Shown in pieces: positions 55,910-64,000 of a stretch of 64,000 nt of DNA. The notes under the pieces are model-generated. The model made no database searches. It had not been told where the DNA came from and was given only the letters and a program-made list of their open reading frames with translations. The stretch comes from Nostoc punctiforme NIES-2108 (GTDB lineage: Bacteria > Cyanobacteriota > Cyanobacteriia > Cyanobacteriales > Nostocaceae): the NCBI GenBank assembly GCA_003326195.1, contig LXQE01000148.1, forward strand, positions 174,703 through 238,702. The letters are read 5' to 3'. Made by a program: the position numbers and the translations under genes. Every line of letters starts with the position of its first letter. The first letter of the stretch is position 1.

Positions 55910-56905
55910 ATGGTTGCTCAAATAAACTCGTCAGCAGCAAAAATTTTGGAAGTTGCAGACGATCCACGTCTTTCCAGTGGGGTGAAGGAATTTTTGAAAG
56001 TGCTGAATTCAGGAGGTGTGCCCCTGGAGACACTGACTGCACTCGAAGCACGTCAAGTACTCGTGGATGCACAGGCTTCTGTTCCAGTAGACCTTTCAGG
56101 TATTGAAGAGTCTGAGAAGAAAATTATCGCTGACGGTTATTCGATTACGCTCAATATCGTGCGACCGGAAGGCGTCAAAGGCACATTACCTGTTTTCATC
56201 TTTATTCATGGTGGTGGTTGGGTGTTGGGTGATTATCCAACACACAAACGCATGGTTCGCGATCTGGTTGTGCTTTCAGGGTTTGCAGGGGTCTTTGTCA
56301 ACTACACTCGCACACCAGATGCTCAGTACCCACAGGCGATCAATGAGATTTATGCTGCGACCAAATGGGTTGCCGAGCATGGTGAGGAGATTGGGGTGGA
56401 TGGCAAGAATCTGGCAGTGGTCGGCAACAGTGTCGGCGGAAATATGACAGCAGTCACTGCTTTGAAGGCGAAAGAAAACGGAGGACCACACATCAAGTTA
56501 CATATCATGATGTGGCCGATCGTCGATGCCGATTTTGAAACGAATTCTTATCATCAATTCGGCGACAAACGGTACTTAACCGTACCCACGATGAAGTGGA
56601 TGTATGACCTGTACATCCCTGACCCAGAAAAGCGCAAAGACATCTACGCATCTCCCTTACAAGCGACGGTTGAACAACTCAAAGGCTTGCCTCCAGCATT
56701 AATTGTGGTTGCAGAGAGCGATATTTTGCATGACGAAGGCACAGCCTACGGACGCAAGCTCGATGAAGCTGGGGTAGAGGTGACAACGGTGCAGTACAAC
56801 GGCATGATTCATGACTTTGGACTGCTCAATGGTTTAGCCGAACTGCCACAAGTCCGCTCTCTGTTTGTTCAAGCTGCTGCTGAATTGAAGAAACATCTGC
56901 AATAG
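55910..56905 (+). CDS. HSL-family alpha/beta hydrolase (esterase/lipase)
   Basis: About 331 residues from ATG 55910, chosen for the AAGGAGA site 8 nt upstream; the open frame reaches back into the previous gene without homology. The HSL motif is FIHGGGWVLGDYPTHKRM, the nucleophile elbow GNSVGGN, the acid in VVAESDILHDEG and the His in GMIHDFGLL. It hydrolyses short-chain esters or lactones. After a Baeyer-Villiger-like flavoenzyme, cleavage of the ester it would form is an attractive but unproven step. Confidence 0.92.
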   Translation: MVAQINSSAAKILEVADDPRLSSGVKEFLKVLNSGGVPLETLTALEARQVLVDAQASVPVDLSGIEESEKKIIADGYSITLNIVRPEGVKGTLPVFIFIHGGGWVLGDYPTHKRMVRDLVVLSGFAGVFVNYTRTPDAQYPQAINEIYAATKWVAEHGEEIGVDGKNLAVVGNSVGGNMTAVTALKAKENGGPHIKLHIMMWPIVDADFETNSYHQFGDKRYLTVPTMKWMYDLYIPDPEKRKDIYASPLQATVEQLKGLPPALIVVAESDILHDEGTAYGRKLDEAGVEVTTVQYNGMIHDFGLLNGLAELPQVRSLFVQAAAELKKHLQ

Positions 56906-57042
56906 GATGCAATCGATGTTTTTGGGGAAAGGAAAAGACGCTCTTCCATAGCTTTGCTGCTTACCGAGTTAGCGTAGGGGAAAAGGGTAAAGCGACTGTG
57001 CTTTGTGCGATCGCCTCATTAATCAATCCAAAGAGTTAACCT

Positions 57043-58071
57043 ATGCTCAAAGGAATTAAACACAACCGCCGCCGCTTTTTGGGAACGGCGGCAGCAAGCA
57101 TTTTCACAGAAATGGCACTCATGGGTACCGCACACGCAAGCTTCGACAAGCCCAAACGATCTGAATTGAGGTTTACTCCCATCAATCAGATCAAAGCGGG
57201 TGTCCTCGACATCGGTTACTACGAAGCAGGGCCGAGCGATGGATCTCCGGTGTTGCTGCTGCATGGGTTCCCGTATTCCATCGATAGCTACATTGACGTT
57301 GCACCAATGCTTGCTGCACGCGGATGTCGGGTGATTGTTCCCTACCTGCGGGGACATGGATCAACCCGTTTTCTCGACAGTGCCACACCACGCTCTGGGC
57401 AGCAAGCCGCCATCGGTGTTGATGCGATCGCCTTGATGGATGCATTGCAGCTAAACCGTGCTGTGCTTGCTGGCTATGACTGGGGTGGACGAGCTGCTTG
57501 TGTTGTTGCGGCTCTCTGGCCTGAACGATGCACAGGTCTGGTGTCCGTCAATAGCTACCTAATCCAGGATATTGCCAAAGCAGGGCTGCCACTTTCACCC
57601 GCGATCGAATCTGGTATCTGGTACCAATACTATTTCCAGACCGAGCGCGGACGCGCAGGACTGACGGCTAACAGACGTGAGATTGCAAGGATTCTCTGGA
57701 CTCGCAATTCGCCGAACTGGCACTTTGACGAGGCAACGCTCGATCAACACGCCAGCGCCTTCGACAACCCCGATTATGTGGAGGTCGTCATTCATTCCTA
57801 CCGCCATCGCCTTGGACTTGCTGCCGGCTATCCCATGTATGAGGAACTTGAGCAGCGACTCGCCGCGCAACCGACCATTACGGTGCCGACGATCACGCTG
57901 GACGGGGACGCAGATGGTGTTGTGCCAGCAACCGATGAGAAATCGACGGCAGCGAAGTTTAGCGGCAAACGTCAGCATCGAGTCATTCCAAACGTCGGTC
58001 ATAACCTGCCCCAGGAAGATCCGAAAGCATTCGCAACTGCGGTCTGGGAACTCGCATCAAAGAAACGTTAA
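57043..58071 (+). CDS. Tat-exported alpha/beta hydrolase with Asp nucleophile (epoxide hydrolase-like)
   Basis: A 342-residue protein. The N-terminus carries a twin-arginine signal (NRRRFLGTAAASIF, cleavage near AHA at residue 31). The core has VLLLHGFPYSIDSYIDV and nucleophile elbow AGYDWGGRAA, with Asp instead of Ser, as in epoxide hydrolases and haloalkane dehalogenases. The His is in IPNVGHNLPQEDP. It is predicted to open epoxides or remove halide in the periplasm. The choice between the two cannot be made from motifs. It is GC-rich like its neighbours. Confidence 0.88.
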   Translation: MLKGIKHNRRRFLGTAAASIFTEMALMGTAHASFDKPKRSELRFTPINQIKAGVLDIGYYEAGPSDGSPVLLLHGFPYSIDSYIDVAPMLAARGCRVIVPYLRGHGSTRFLDSATPRSGQQAAIGVDAIALMDALQLNRAVLAGYDWGGRAACVVAALWPERCTGLVSVNSYLIQDIAKAGLPLSPAIESGIWYQYYFQTERGRAGLTANRREIARILWTRNSPNWHFDEATLDQHASAFDNPDYVEVVIHSYRHRLGLAAGYPMYEELEQRLAAQPTITVPTITLDGDADGVVPATDEKSTAAKFSGKRQHRVIPNVGHNLPQEDPKAFATAVWELASKKR

Positions 58072-58155
58072 TGGCTTCTCTGGAGCGATGACTCTGCGCC
58101 GTTTCACCTTATAAATGGATCGTAATGACAAACTACTCTCAGGTAATTACCTGCT

Positions 58156-58551
58156 ATGAACAGCCACACACCGAGCGCTAGGGACATTATCGGATCGTCA
58201 CCGTTGATTGCGATTGAAAACGAAGCACCACCCAAGCTGATTGTCGATCCACCGCTTCCCGAACCGCTAGCACAGGGACGCGTCTTCATCCAGTACCGGA
58301 CGGAAAATTTGCGTGTGTTGCCAGTGTTTGGCAAAGGTGCCCTCGAAGTATCGCCGCGCATCGGTCACATTCACATTACCGTTGACGATGCGCCGTGGCA
58401 CTTTGTCGATGCCAGTGGGGAAACGATCATCCTGGTCGGACTGGAACCTGGCGTACACAAGGTGCTGATCGAACTAGCTGACCCCACGCACAAAGTAATC
58501 ACTAGCGAAACTGTAGAGTTCACGCTGCCCGATCCTAAGAAATCATCATGA
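58156..58551 (+). CDS. DUF6130 family protein
   Basis: A 131-residue beta-rich protein with the DUF6130-like pattern PPKLIVDPPLPEPLAQGRVF, PRIGHIHITVDDAPWHFVDA and GLEPGVHKVLIELADPTHKV. A HIHITVDD motif may bind metal. No signal peptide is visible in this start. The function is unknown; homologues often lie in operons with oxidoreductases and hydrolases, as here. A MITE begins 6 bp after the stop. Confidence 0.75.
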   Translation: MNSHTPSARDIIGSSPLIAIENEAPPKLIVDPPLPEPLAQGRVFIQYRTENLRVLPVFGKGALEVSPRIGHIHITVDDAPWHFVDASGETIILVGLEPGVHKVLIELADPTHKVITSETVEFTLPDPKKSS

Positions 58552-58556
58552 AAAAA

Positions 58557-58666
58557 CTAGTGGTTTATCGCATTAATTTTGCGGGGCTGCTAGATCCCCG
58601 ACTTCTTGAAGAAGTCGGGGATCTGAACACCACTAACCTCTCAAAACTTTTGCGATAGACCATTAG
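58557..58666. repeat. MITE with terminal inverted repeats and internal hairpin
   Basis: CTAGTGGTTTATCGCA (58557-58572) and TGCGATAGACCATTAG (58651-58666) are inverted repeats with 14 of 16 matches and TA near each end, as in IS630/Tc1-type elements. The centre holds a perfect palindrome at 58592-58624 (16-bp arms, 1-bp centre) built on GATCCCCGACTTCTT. It sits between the DUF6130 gene and an SDR fragment. Confidence 0.8.
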
Positions 58667-58806
58667 ACGGGAAAATCGCAGTTGTGAAGGGGGCATCTAA
58701 AGGAATTGGTGCTTCAATTGCCAGACATTTGGCAGCCGTAGTTGTCAATTACGCCTCTAGTAAAGAAGCAGCCGATCGCCGTTTTACACTACCATACTAT
58801 GAATAA
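58666..58806 (+). pseudogene. short-chain dehydrogenase, N-terminal fragment
   Basis: Right beside the MITE the frame reads DGKIAVVKGASKGIGASIAR followed by [18 protein letters not shown], an SDR cofactor-binding start. Thr of TGxxxGxG is replaced by Lys, and several residues between helix 1 and strand 2 are deleted. The frame ends at TAA 58804-58806, overlapping the next gene's start. Less than 50 residues of the usual 250 remain. Confidence 0.75.
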
Positions 58807-59302
58807 CCCCGGAAATTCTCGACTACCCCTACCGCCTTTTGATAATGAATCCGCTATCCAAAAAGTCAGAATTGCAGAAGATGCTTGGAACACACGTAAC
58901 CCTGAACTAGTAGCACTTGCTTACACATCGGATAGTGTTTGGCGCAACCGCTCAGAATTTCTATCTGGTCGTGAAGCGATCGCACAATTCTTGACACGTA
59001 AGTGGCTTAAAGAATTGGACTACCGTCTGATAAAAGAGCTTTGGGCTTTTCAAGACAACCGCATTGCTGTCCGATTTGCTTACGAATGGCATGATGATTC
59101 CGGCAACTGGTTTCGCTCTTACGGCAATGAGAATTGGGAGTTTGATGAACATGGATTCATGCGATGGCGTATTGCCAGCATCAACGACCTGCCAATTCAC
59201 CAAAGCGATTCTCCAAAGGAGACGCTACGCGAACGCAAATACCACTGGATATTAGGTCGTCGTCCTGAAGATCACCCCGGATTGTCAGACCTCAATTTTT
59301 GA
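58799..59302 (+). CDS. DUF1348 (NTF2-like) protein
   Basis: About 167 residues from ATG 58799; upstream codons belong to the SDR fragment in another frame. The DUF1348/SnoaL-like fold is seen in [60 protein letters not shown] and [19 protein letters not shown]. It has a small ligand pocket and an unknown reaction. Near 59205-59232 a Nostoc repeat is read in frame as [10 protein letters not shown]. An N-terminal fragment of a paralogue lies at 35592-35756. Confidence 0.88.
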   Translation: MNNPGNSRLPLPPFDNESAIQKVRIAEDAWNTRNPELVALAYTSDSVWRNRSEFLSGREAIAQFLTRKWLKELDYRLIKELWAFQDNRIAVRFAYEWHDDSGNWFRSYGNENWEFDEHGFMRWRIASINDLPIHQSDSPKETLRERKYHWILGRRPEDHPGLSDLNF

Positions 59303-59354
59303 AAAGCCCAACGGTCATATCACCCAGTTTTTATCCTACAAAAAGTCCACTGCG

Positions 59355-59759
59355 ATGAATGCAAACAACGGCATCATCAGCCAGATCAGCCGGTATGCAG
59401 TGACCGAAACTATCGATCGCTTTGCAGCCATCCTTCAAGCAAAAGGCATCACCGTTTTTGCCCGCATCGATCAACAGGCTGAAGCCGAAAAAGTCGGACT
59501 TAGCCTACCTCCTACACAGTTGTTGCTGTTTGGCAACCCGAAAGCCGGAACTTCTCTCATGGTGGCAGAACCAACGATCGCCCTGGATTTACCCCTGAAA
59601 GTACTGGCATGGGAAGCGACTGACGGCAAGGTGTGGCTGAGTTACAACGATCCTAATTACTTAAAACAGCGATTTTCTCTCTCCGATGAGTTGGTGAAAA
59701 ATATCGCTATCATTGCACCTTTAATCTATCAAGCACTTAGTTCCGCCGATCGCCAATAA
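59355..59759 (+). CDS. DUF302 family protein
   Basis: A 134-residue protein matching DUF302: TIDRFAAILQAKGITVFARI, PTQLLLFGNPKAGTSLMVAE, PTIALDLPLKVLAWEATDGK and VWLSYNDPNYLKQRF. The function is unknown. Members are small, often found with redox or stress proteins, and have been crystallised as dimers. It lies 52 bp after the DUF1348 gene, and a hydrolase fragment abuts its stop. Confidence 0.9.
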   Translation: MNANNGIISQISRYAVTETIDRFAAILQAKGITVFARIDQQAEAEKVGLSLPPTQLLLFGNPKAGTSLMVAEPTIALDLPLKVLAWEATDGKVWLSYNDPNYLKQRFSLSDELVKNIAIIAPLIYQALSSADRQ

Positions 59760-59831
59760 GTTGCAGAATTGGCACGCGATCGCACCTTGGCGTTTTTGAA
59801 ACAGCATTTAGGCAGTGGTGTCAAAGTCTGA
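59760..59831 (+). pseudogene. dienelactone hydrolase-like C-terminal fragment
   Basis: Directly after the DUF302 stop, 23 codons read VAELARDRTLAFLKQHLGSG and end with TGA. This resembles the last helix of dienelactone hydrolases (ArTlaFlkkhL). No other part of such a gene remains. The spacer 59832-59977 shows nothing else. Confidence 0.5.
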
Positions 59832-59977
59832 AATAGGTCTACTGACCGATAATTCGCCCACCGCGATCGCTCTAGCAACCAAGATATTCTGATTCTGAAT
59901 CACTGGGAAAACGCTGCATATCGCAGATGGTTTTTAAGAAAGAGAACGGTGAAAATCAACAAGCAAGCAGAAAAACC

Positions 59978-60625
59978 ATGCACATCAACAAGAATGACAC
60001 CGCAATAGTCGTCATCGATCCGCAAAACGATGTCTTGAGCGAAAAAGGGGTTTCCTGGGATTTGGTGGGTGAGAGTGTTAAAGATAACAACACCGTCGAG
60101 AACATTGAGCGAATCTTCAAAGCCGCAAAGCAGAATGAATTCGAGGTTTTTATCTCCCCTCACTATTACTACCCCACCGATCATAATTGGAAATTTGCCG
60201 GCAACCTAGAGCAAATGATGCTTGAGGTTAAGGAGTTCGATCGCCGTGGCGCGTTGAGCCTCGATGGATTCTTGGGATCGGGTGCTGACTGGCTCGATCG
60301 CTACAAGCCCTTCATTGAGGATGGGAAGACGATTGTGGCCAGTCCTCACAAAGTCTATGGGCCGCAAACCAACGATCTCGTTTTGCAACTACGTAAACGC
60401 AACATCAGCAAAGTCATTCTACTCGGAATGTTGGCGAATCTTTGTGTTGAAGCTCACCTACGCGAATTGCTCGAACAGGGATTTGAGGTTCTTGTCGTTA
60501 AGGATGCAACAGCAGCTCCTCGGCATCCGAAATTGGGCGACGGCTACAAGGCAGCACTGATCAACTTTGGGTATATCGCCAATGCAGTTCTTTCTACAGA
60601 TGAAGTTGTTGCAGCAATGCAGTAA
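59978..60625 (+). CDS. isochorismatase-family cysteine hydrolase
   Basis: About 215 residues from ATG 59978; an upstream ATG at 59927 would add 17 polar residues, and neither start has a clear ribosome site. The catalytic triad is visible as Asp in VVIDPQNDVL, Lys in VASPHKVYG and Cys in LLGMLANLCVEAHLRELL. The family hydrolyses isochorismate, nicotinamide or N-carbamoyl compounds; the substrate is not deducible. It is 28 bp upstream of a small secreted protein gene. Confidence 0.9.
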   Translation: MHINKNDTAIVVIDPQNDVLSEKGVSWDLVGESVKDNNTVENIERIFKAAKQNEFEVFISPHYYYPTDHNWKFAGNLEQMMLEVKEFDRRGALSLDGFLGSGADWLDRYKPFIEDGKTIVASPHKVYGPQTNDLVLQLRKRNISKVILLGMLANLCVEAHLRELLEQGFEVLVVKDATAAPRHPKLGDGYKAALINFGYIANAVLSTDEVVAAMQ

Positions 60626-60653
60626 TGTCAAACTCATTAATCTTACAACACTC

Positions 60654-61019
60654 ATGAAAACATCCGCGTTACTTCTTGCTCTGCCAATCAGTATATTAGC
60701 TAATTTTTCCTTACCAGCTTCTGCTGATTCTACTGCTGGCCTCATCCTGAGTACAAAATGCCAGGGTCGGTACAACATTAATATTTGGCAGAATTATAAT
60801 TCCGGTGAATTGCTCTATCGCGCGACCAGTCCCAACGGTAATTTAAGTTTGGGCAAAGGAACTAAGCAAGCGACAGAAGGTGTTCGAGTGTATAAGTTTC
60901 GGAGTGGAATTTATGAATATTGGGTGTGGGATGGCACGTTGGATAACCCGCAGTCTGGAACTTTAGAGGTGTATAAAAACAACCGTATCTTGATGAAACA
61001 AGCTTGTAGAAAAAGTTGA
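60654..61019 (+). CDS. small secreted protein
   Basis: About 121 residues from ATG 60654, which starts a clear signal peptide (LLLALPISILANFSLPASA, cleavage near residue 24). The mature part is beta-rich (GRYNINIWQNYNSGELLYRA, EYWVWDGTLDNPQSGTLEVY) and has two Cys residues (TKCQG, KQACRKS) that could form a disulfide. I do not recognise the family. It lies between the isochorismatase-like and RclA-like genes. Confidence 0.75.
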   Translation: MKTSALLLALPISILANFSLPASADSTAGLILSTKCQGRYNINIWQNYNSGELLYRATSPNGNLSLGKGTKQATEGVRVYKFRSGIYEYWVWDGTLDNPQSGTLEVYKNNRILMKQACRKS

Positions 61020-61184
61020 ATCCTAAGCACGGGTGTTATGAACTTTTTGGAAAATCAGCTAGGGCAAGCATCTTGAGCTACGCTCGCCAAATACGTTATC
61101 ACTAAAACCCTCTTAGTTAGCCAGTTTTTCTAAAATTCATAACAACTTCTTGAAATCGTACTCACCCGATCAAACCCAAAGGAT

Positions 61185-62603
61185 ATGGAAGTGGACACTC
61201 AACACTATGACGACATTATTATCGGCGGCGGCAAGGCGGGTAAAACACTGGCACCAGCGCTGGTTGCTGACGGACGTAAAACCGCTCTGGTTGAACGCAG
61301 CTTAAACATGATTGGTGGCGGGTGCATTAATATTGCCTGCATTCCTACTAAAACTATGGTGGCGAGTGCCAATGTCGCAAACACAGTGCGAAAAAGTGCC
61401 GCTTATGGGGTTAAAACCAATACACCCAGCGTTAATTTAGCAGAGGTGATCCAACGAAAACGATCGGTTGTGCAAGGGATGCGTGAAATGAACTTGCACA
61501 ATTTAGAAACTGCTTTGGGTCACGAACTGATCATTGGTACAGCCCGCTTTGTTGCCCCCAAAACGATCGCAGTAACGACGGCTGAGGGGAACAATCGCTT
61601 ACTTACCGCCGAACGGTTATTTATTAATACAGGCACACGACCGTTAATTCCAACCATTCCCGGACTCACTGAAGTTGAGTTTTTAACGAGTGAGTCGATT
61701 ATGGAGCTAGAATACCTGCCTGAACACCTGATCGTTCTCGGTAGTAGCTATATTGGTTTAGAGTTTGCCCAGATGTTTCGGCGCTTTGGCTCTGGCGTTA
61801 CTGTTATTGGGCAAAGTCAGCAAATCCTGTCACAGCAAGATCCAGATATAGCGATCGCAGTTCAAACACTGCTAGAACAAGATGGTATTGAATTCTTGCT
61901 GAAGGCGAAGGTGTTGAGGGTCGTTCGCGAAGCGTCTCCTTTGGAGAATCGCACTGGTAATGAAACCATCCTGCAAATCCAAGTTGGCGATCGTGAAATT
62001 ACCCTCCAGGGGTCGCATTTGCTCGTCGCCGTTGGTCGTGCGCCCAATATCGAGAGCTTAAATTTAGCTGCTGCTGGTGTGGCAACCAATACACGCGGAT
62101 TTATTCAAGTTAACGATCGCTTAGAGACAAATGTACCCGGAATTTGGGCGTTAGGCGATATCAATGGCGGCCCGCAATACACTCATATATCGCTCGATGA
62201 TTATCGGATTATCAAAGCTAATTTAATTGATGGGGGCGATCGCAATACAGGCGATCGATTGGTTCCATCGTGTCTATTCATCGATCCAGAACTGGCTCAT
62301 GTGGGTTTGACTGAAACTGAAGCACAGCAACAAGGATATGCTATCCGCGTGGCGAAGGTGGATGCGTCAGCCGTTCCTAGAGCGAAAACACTCGGTCAAA
62401 CCGATGGACTTTTGAAGGCGATCGTGGATACAGATACAGGTCGTATTTTAGGGTGTTCCCTGTTGTGTCATGAAGCAGGTGAAGTGATTTCGACGGTGCA
62501 GATGGTGATGCAAGCTCAGATGCCCTACACCGTTCTGCGCGATGGTATTTTGACTCATCCCACGATGACCGAAGGGTTAAATATATTGTTTTCCAAGTTG
62601 TAA
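61185..62603 (+). CDS. RclA-like FAD-dependent disulfide reductase
   Basis: A 472-residue flavoprotein disulfide reductase. FAD motif IIGGGKAGKTLAPALVADG and redox-active GGGCINIACIPTKT are like E. coli RclA and mercuric reductases. The NAD(P) motif is LIVLGSSYIGLEFAQMF and the C-terminal His-Glu is in THPTMTEGLNILF. RclA defends against reactive chlorine, reducing Cu(II). No MerA N-terminal metal domain is present. A Nostoc repeat (61918-61945) is read in frame as VREASPLENRT. Function as RclA is inferred from similarity to that subgroup. Confidence 0.9.
   Translation: MEVDTQHYDDIIIGGGKAGKTLAPALVADGRKTALVERSLNMIGGGCINIACIPTKTMVASANVANTVRKSAAYGVKTNTPSVNLAEVIQRKRSVVQGMREMNLHNLETALGHELIIGTARFVAPKTIAVTTAEGNNRLLTAERLFINTGTRPLIPTIPGLTEVEFLTSESIMELEYLPEHLIVLGSSYIGLEFAQMFRRFGSGVTVIGQSQQILSQQDPDIAIAVQTLLEQDGIEFLLKAKVLRVVREASPLENRTGNETILQIQVGDREITLQGSHLLVAVGRAPNIESLNLAAAGVATNTRGFIQVNDRLETNVPGIWALGDINGGPQYTHISLDDYRIIKANLIDGGDRNTGDRLVPSCLFIDPELAHVGLTETEAQQQGYAIRVAKVDASAVPRAKTLGQTDGLLKAIVDTDTGRILGCSLLCHEAGEVISTVQMVMQAQMPYTVLRDGILTHPTMTEGLNILFSKL
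61918..61952. repeat. Nostoc palindromic repeat read in frame in the RclA-like gene
   Basis: GGTCGTTCGCGAAGCGTCTC and the following CTTTGGAG are the reverse-complement type of the unit CTCCAAAGGAGACGCTACGC at 59210-59232. It encodes a surface-loop insertion (VREASPLENRT). Confidence 0.7.
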
Positions 62604-62749
62604 AAACTGTGCGTTCGCTGATTTTGAGGTAGTAAAAGGAATTAATGGCTTGAGGGGTAAGGGATAAGACGATTTTTGATCTTAGGGATGAGAAGAGGGA
62701 ATTTGGGGGTAGTGTGAAGTGAAGAATTGTGCGGGGATGGGGTGCATTG

Positions 62750-63325
62750 ATGAGCGAAGTAGAGGTAAAAATCAACTCCGAGCGGATAGATGATATTCCA
62801 TTAATAGTGGAATGGCTGAAGCGGATAGAAATAGCCAAACATATCGACCAAAAAATGAAGAAACCGCACGGAAACCACCAAGGAATGAGTTATGGGCAGT
62901 TGAGTGTATTATTATTGGGATTGCAAGTGATTGCAAGGCAAGAAATAGAAATAAAATTAGGCAGGCAGATTATTAGAGCCTACGAATTACCAACAAAAAT
63001 AGCGCGCACAGACACAACAAATTTCAGTGTAAACCACGGTGTACAAAGTGATATAGAAGAAACTCTACTGCGTCACGGCTATTCCAAAGATAAACGCCCG
63101 GATTTACGGCAATATCCTCCAGACAGCGCAATTACAATCCTTTGCCGCCTCGCTCACTCAAACCAAGCAATTACAGCAGATTTGGCCTGTGCCGACTCCG
63201 GCTTTCTCCCATCTTTACAAGCAGCAACAAATAAGTTTCCTCAATACTTACGGGCAATGCCTCAAAAAGCACAAACTTCAAAGACGGCTAAAAAATCGGT
63301 GTTGCTAGATTCGCATGATGGATGA
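62750..63325 (+). pseudogene. IS1634-type transposase relic
   Basis: From ATG 62750 the frame reads SEVEVKINSERIDDIPLIVE, LKRIEIAKHIDQKMKKPHGN and HQGMSYGQLSVLLLGLQVIA, matching the N-terminal DUF4277 part of IS1634-family transposases. It then jumps to RAYELPTKIARTDTTNFSVN and LLRHGYSKDKRPDLRQY, the region around the first catalytic Asp. After that it becomes unrelated (PPDSAITILCRLAHSNQ) and ends. The usual length is above 500 residues, so it is deleted internally and truncated. Confidence 0.75.
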
Positions 63326-63454
63326 TGATACCATGCTAGAAGGAGCGGTGGAAGCCGCAGTCTTTCTTCTAGAGAGCAGCTAAATTTCTTTGCCTAACTT
63401 AAAGCGATTGTCCAAGGTTTTTCAGAGCATGGAAAACCATAAAGAGAAATCCAA

Positions 63455-64000
63455 ATGAACTACGACATCAAAGACAAAACCATTTTGGTTACGGGCGCAA
63501 ATCGCGGCATCGGCAAGGCGATAGTTGAGTCGTTTATTGAACACGGAGCCACCAAAGTCTATGCGGCTGTTCGTCAGCTCAACAGTGTTTCCTCATTGGT
63601 TGAACAATACGGCTTACGGGTAGTACCAATTCAGGTTGATTTAGGTGATTCCCAATCTATTGTTGCTGCTGCTCAAACTGCCCCAGATGTGCAAATCGTT
63701 ATCAATAATGCAGGAGTCTTTCAAGCTGGAACTCCCTTAGCTGAGAATGCGATCGCCGCTCTTGAATTTCAGATGAAGATCAATGTATATGGATTGATCT
63801 ACATGGCTCAGGCGTTTGCCCCGGTACTCAAAGCCAATGGAGGTGGTGTCTTTGCCCAAATCAATTCTGTTGCTTCGCTCAAAGGTTTCCCCGACTCTGC
63901 TACTTACTGTGCCTCAAAAGCTGCGGCCTATTCAATCACCCAGGCATTACGAGAACTATTGAGTGAGCAGGGCACGCTTGTGCTAAGTGTTCACCCTGGC
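63455..64000 (+). CDS. short-chain dehydrogenase (3' cut by window)
   Basis: 182 codons are visible up to the window end. Cofactor loop [28 protein letters not shown] and catalytic YCASK ([18 protein letters not shown]) are intact. It is a classical SDR, distinct in sequence from the two at 52.3 and 53.5 kb. It continues the + strand island beyond the IS relic. ATG 63455 is preceded by AAAGAGAAA. Confidence 0.9.
   Translation, partial: MNYDIKDKTILVTGANRGIGKAIVESFIEHGATKVYAAVRQLNSVSSLVEQYGLRVVPIQVDLGDSQSIVAAAQTAPDVQIVINNAGVFQAGTPLAENAIAALEFQMKINVYGLIYMAQAFAPVLKANGGGVFAQINSVASLKGFPDSATYCASKAAAYSITQALRELLSEQGTLVLSVHPG

Noticed and set aside
1..64000. CRISPR array, tRNA, rRNA or group II intron
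   Set aside because: No regular spaced repeats, cloverleaf or intron domain V pattern was recognised by eye. A covariance scan (for example tRNAscan-SE or Infernal) would be needed to exclude RNA genes.

Overview
The window looks like a filamentous, heterocyst-type cyanobacterium (Nostocales, Nostoc/Anabaena-like). This rests on three things: frequent HIP1 octamers (GCGATCGC), families of short palindromic and MITE-like repeats typical of Nostoc genomes, and cyanobacterial gene families (CYP110-type P450s, a desaturase/SDR fusion, a Ser/Thr kinase-histidine kinase hybrid, a PEP-CTERM protein, a CyRepA1-like plasmid replication relic). All assignments come from reading the sequence; no database search was run.

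Region 1 (1-15.7 kb) resembles a specialised-metabolism and export locus. On the + strand are the tail of a P450, a second P450, a MATE exporter, a short-chain dehydrogenase (SDR) and an O-methyltransferase. After a candidate small RNA and a desaturase relic comes a fused fatty-acid-hydroxylase/SDR protein. A third P450 and a TetR repressor lie on the - strand. A 19-bp perfect operator separates TetR from a divergent HlyD-type adaptor, a double ABC ATPase and two ABC-2 permeases, which form a self-contained efflux system. Region 2 (16-31.7 kb) is mostly housekeeping: an amino-acid-type binding protein, an EamA transporter, a peptidoglycan-binding/HEAT protein, an intact ammonium transporter beside a broken copy, glutathione peroxidase, an SDR, a serine-less alpha/beta hydrolase, a peroxiredoxin-glutaredoxin hybrid, and an arsR-pstSCAB operon.

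Region 3 (31.9-37.8 kb) is a gene graveyard. It holds a frameshifted IS, a truncated fasciclin gene, an orphan Hpt protein, a frameshifted DUF1772 gene, a truncated DUF1348 gene coupled to a PEP-CTERM protein, a decayed CyRepA1-like initiator and a frameshifted plasmid-type gene. The last two suggest an old integrated plasmid. Region 4 starts with a large filamentous-haemagglutinin-like exoprotein (38-40.9 kb), then a 2021-residue Ser/Thr kinase-ATPase-GAF-PAS-histidine kinase with its NarL-type response regulator.

Region 5 (48.4-64 kb) is entirely + strand. It is a collection of redox and hydrolytic enzymes: a DsbA-like protein, four hydrolases (a secreted alpha/beta hydrolase, an HSL-type esterase, a Tat-exported Asp-nucleophile hydrolase and an isochorismatase-like enzyme), an interrupted dps, a GMC oxidoreductase, several SDRs, an FMO-like flavoprotein, DUF6130, DUF1348, DUF302 and an RclA-like disulfide reductase. 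It looks like an acquired detoxification or catabolic island, GC-richer from about 52.3 to 58.1 kb, perhaps controlled by the adjacent kinase/regulator pair. Gene fragments, MITEs and an IS1634-type relic mark repeated rearrangement. This island is the best candidate for an undescribed system, but its substrate cannot be read from the sequence.
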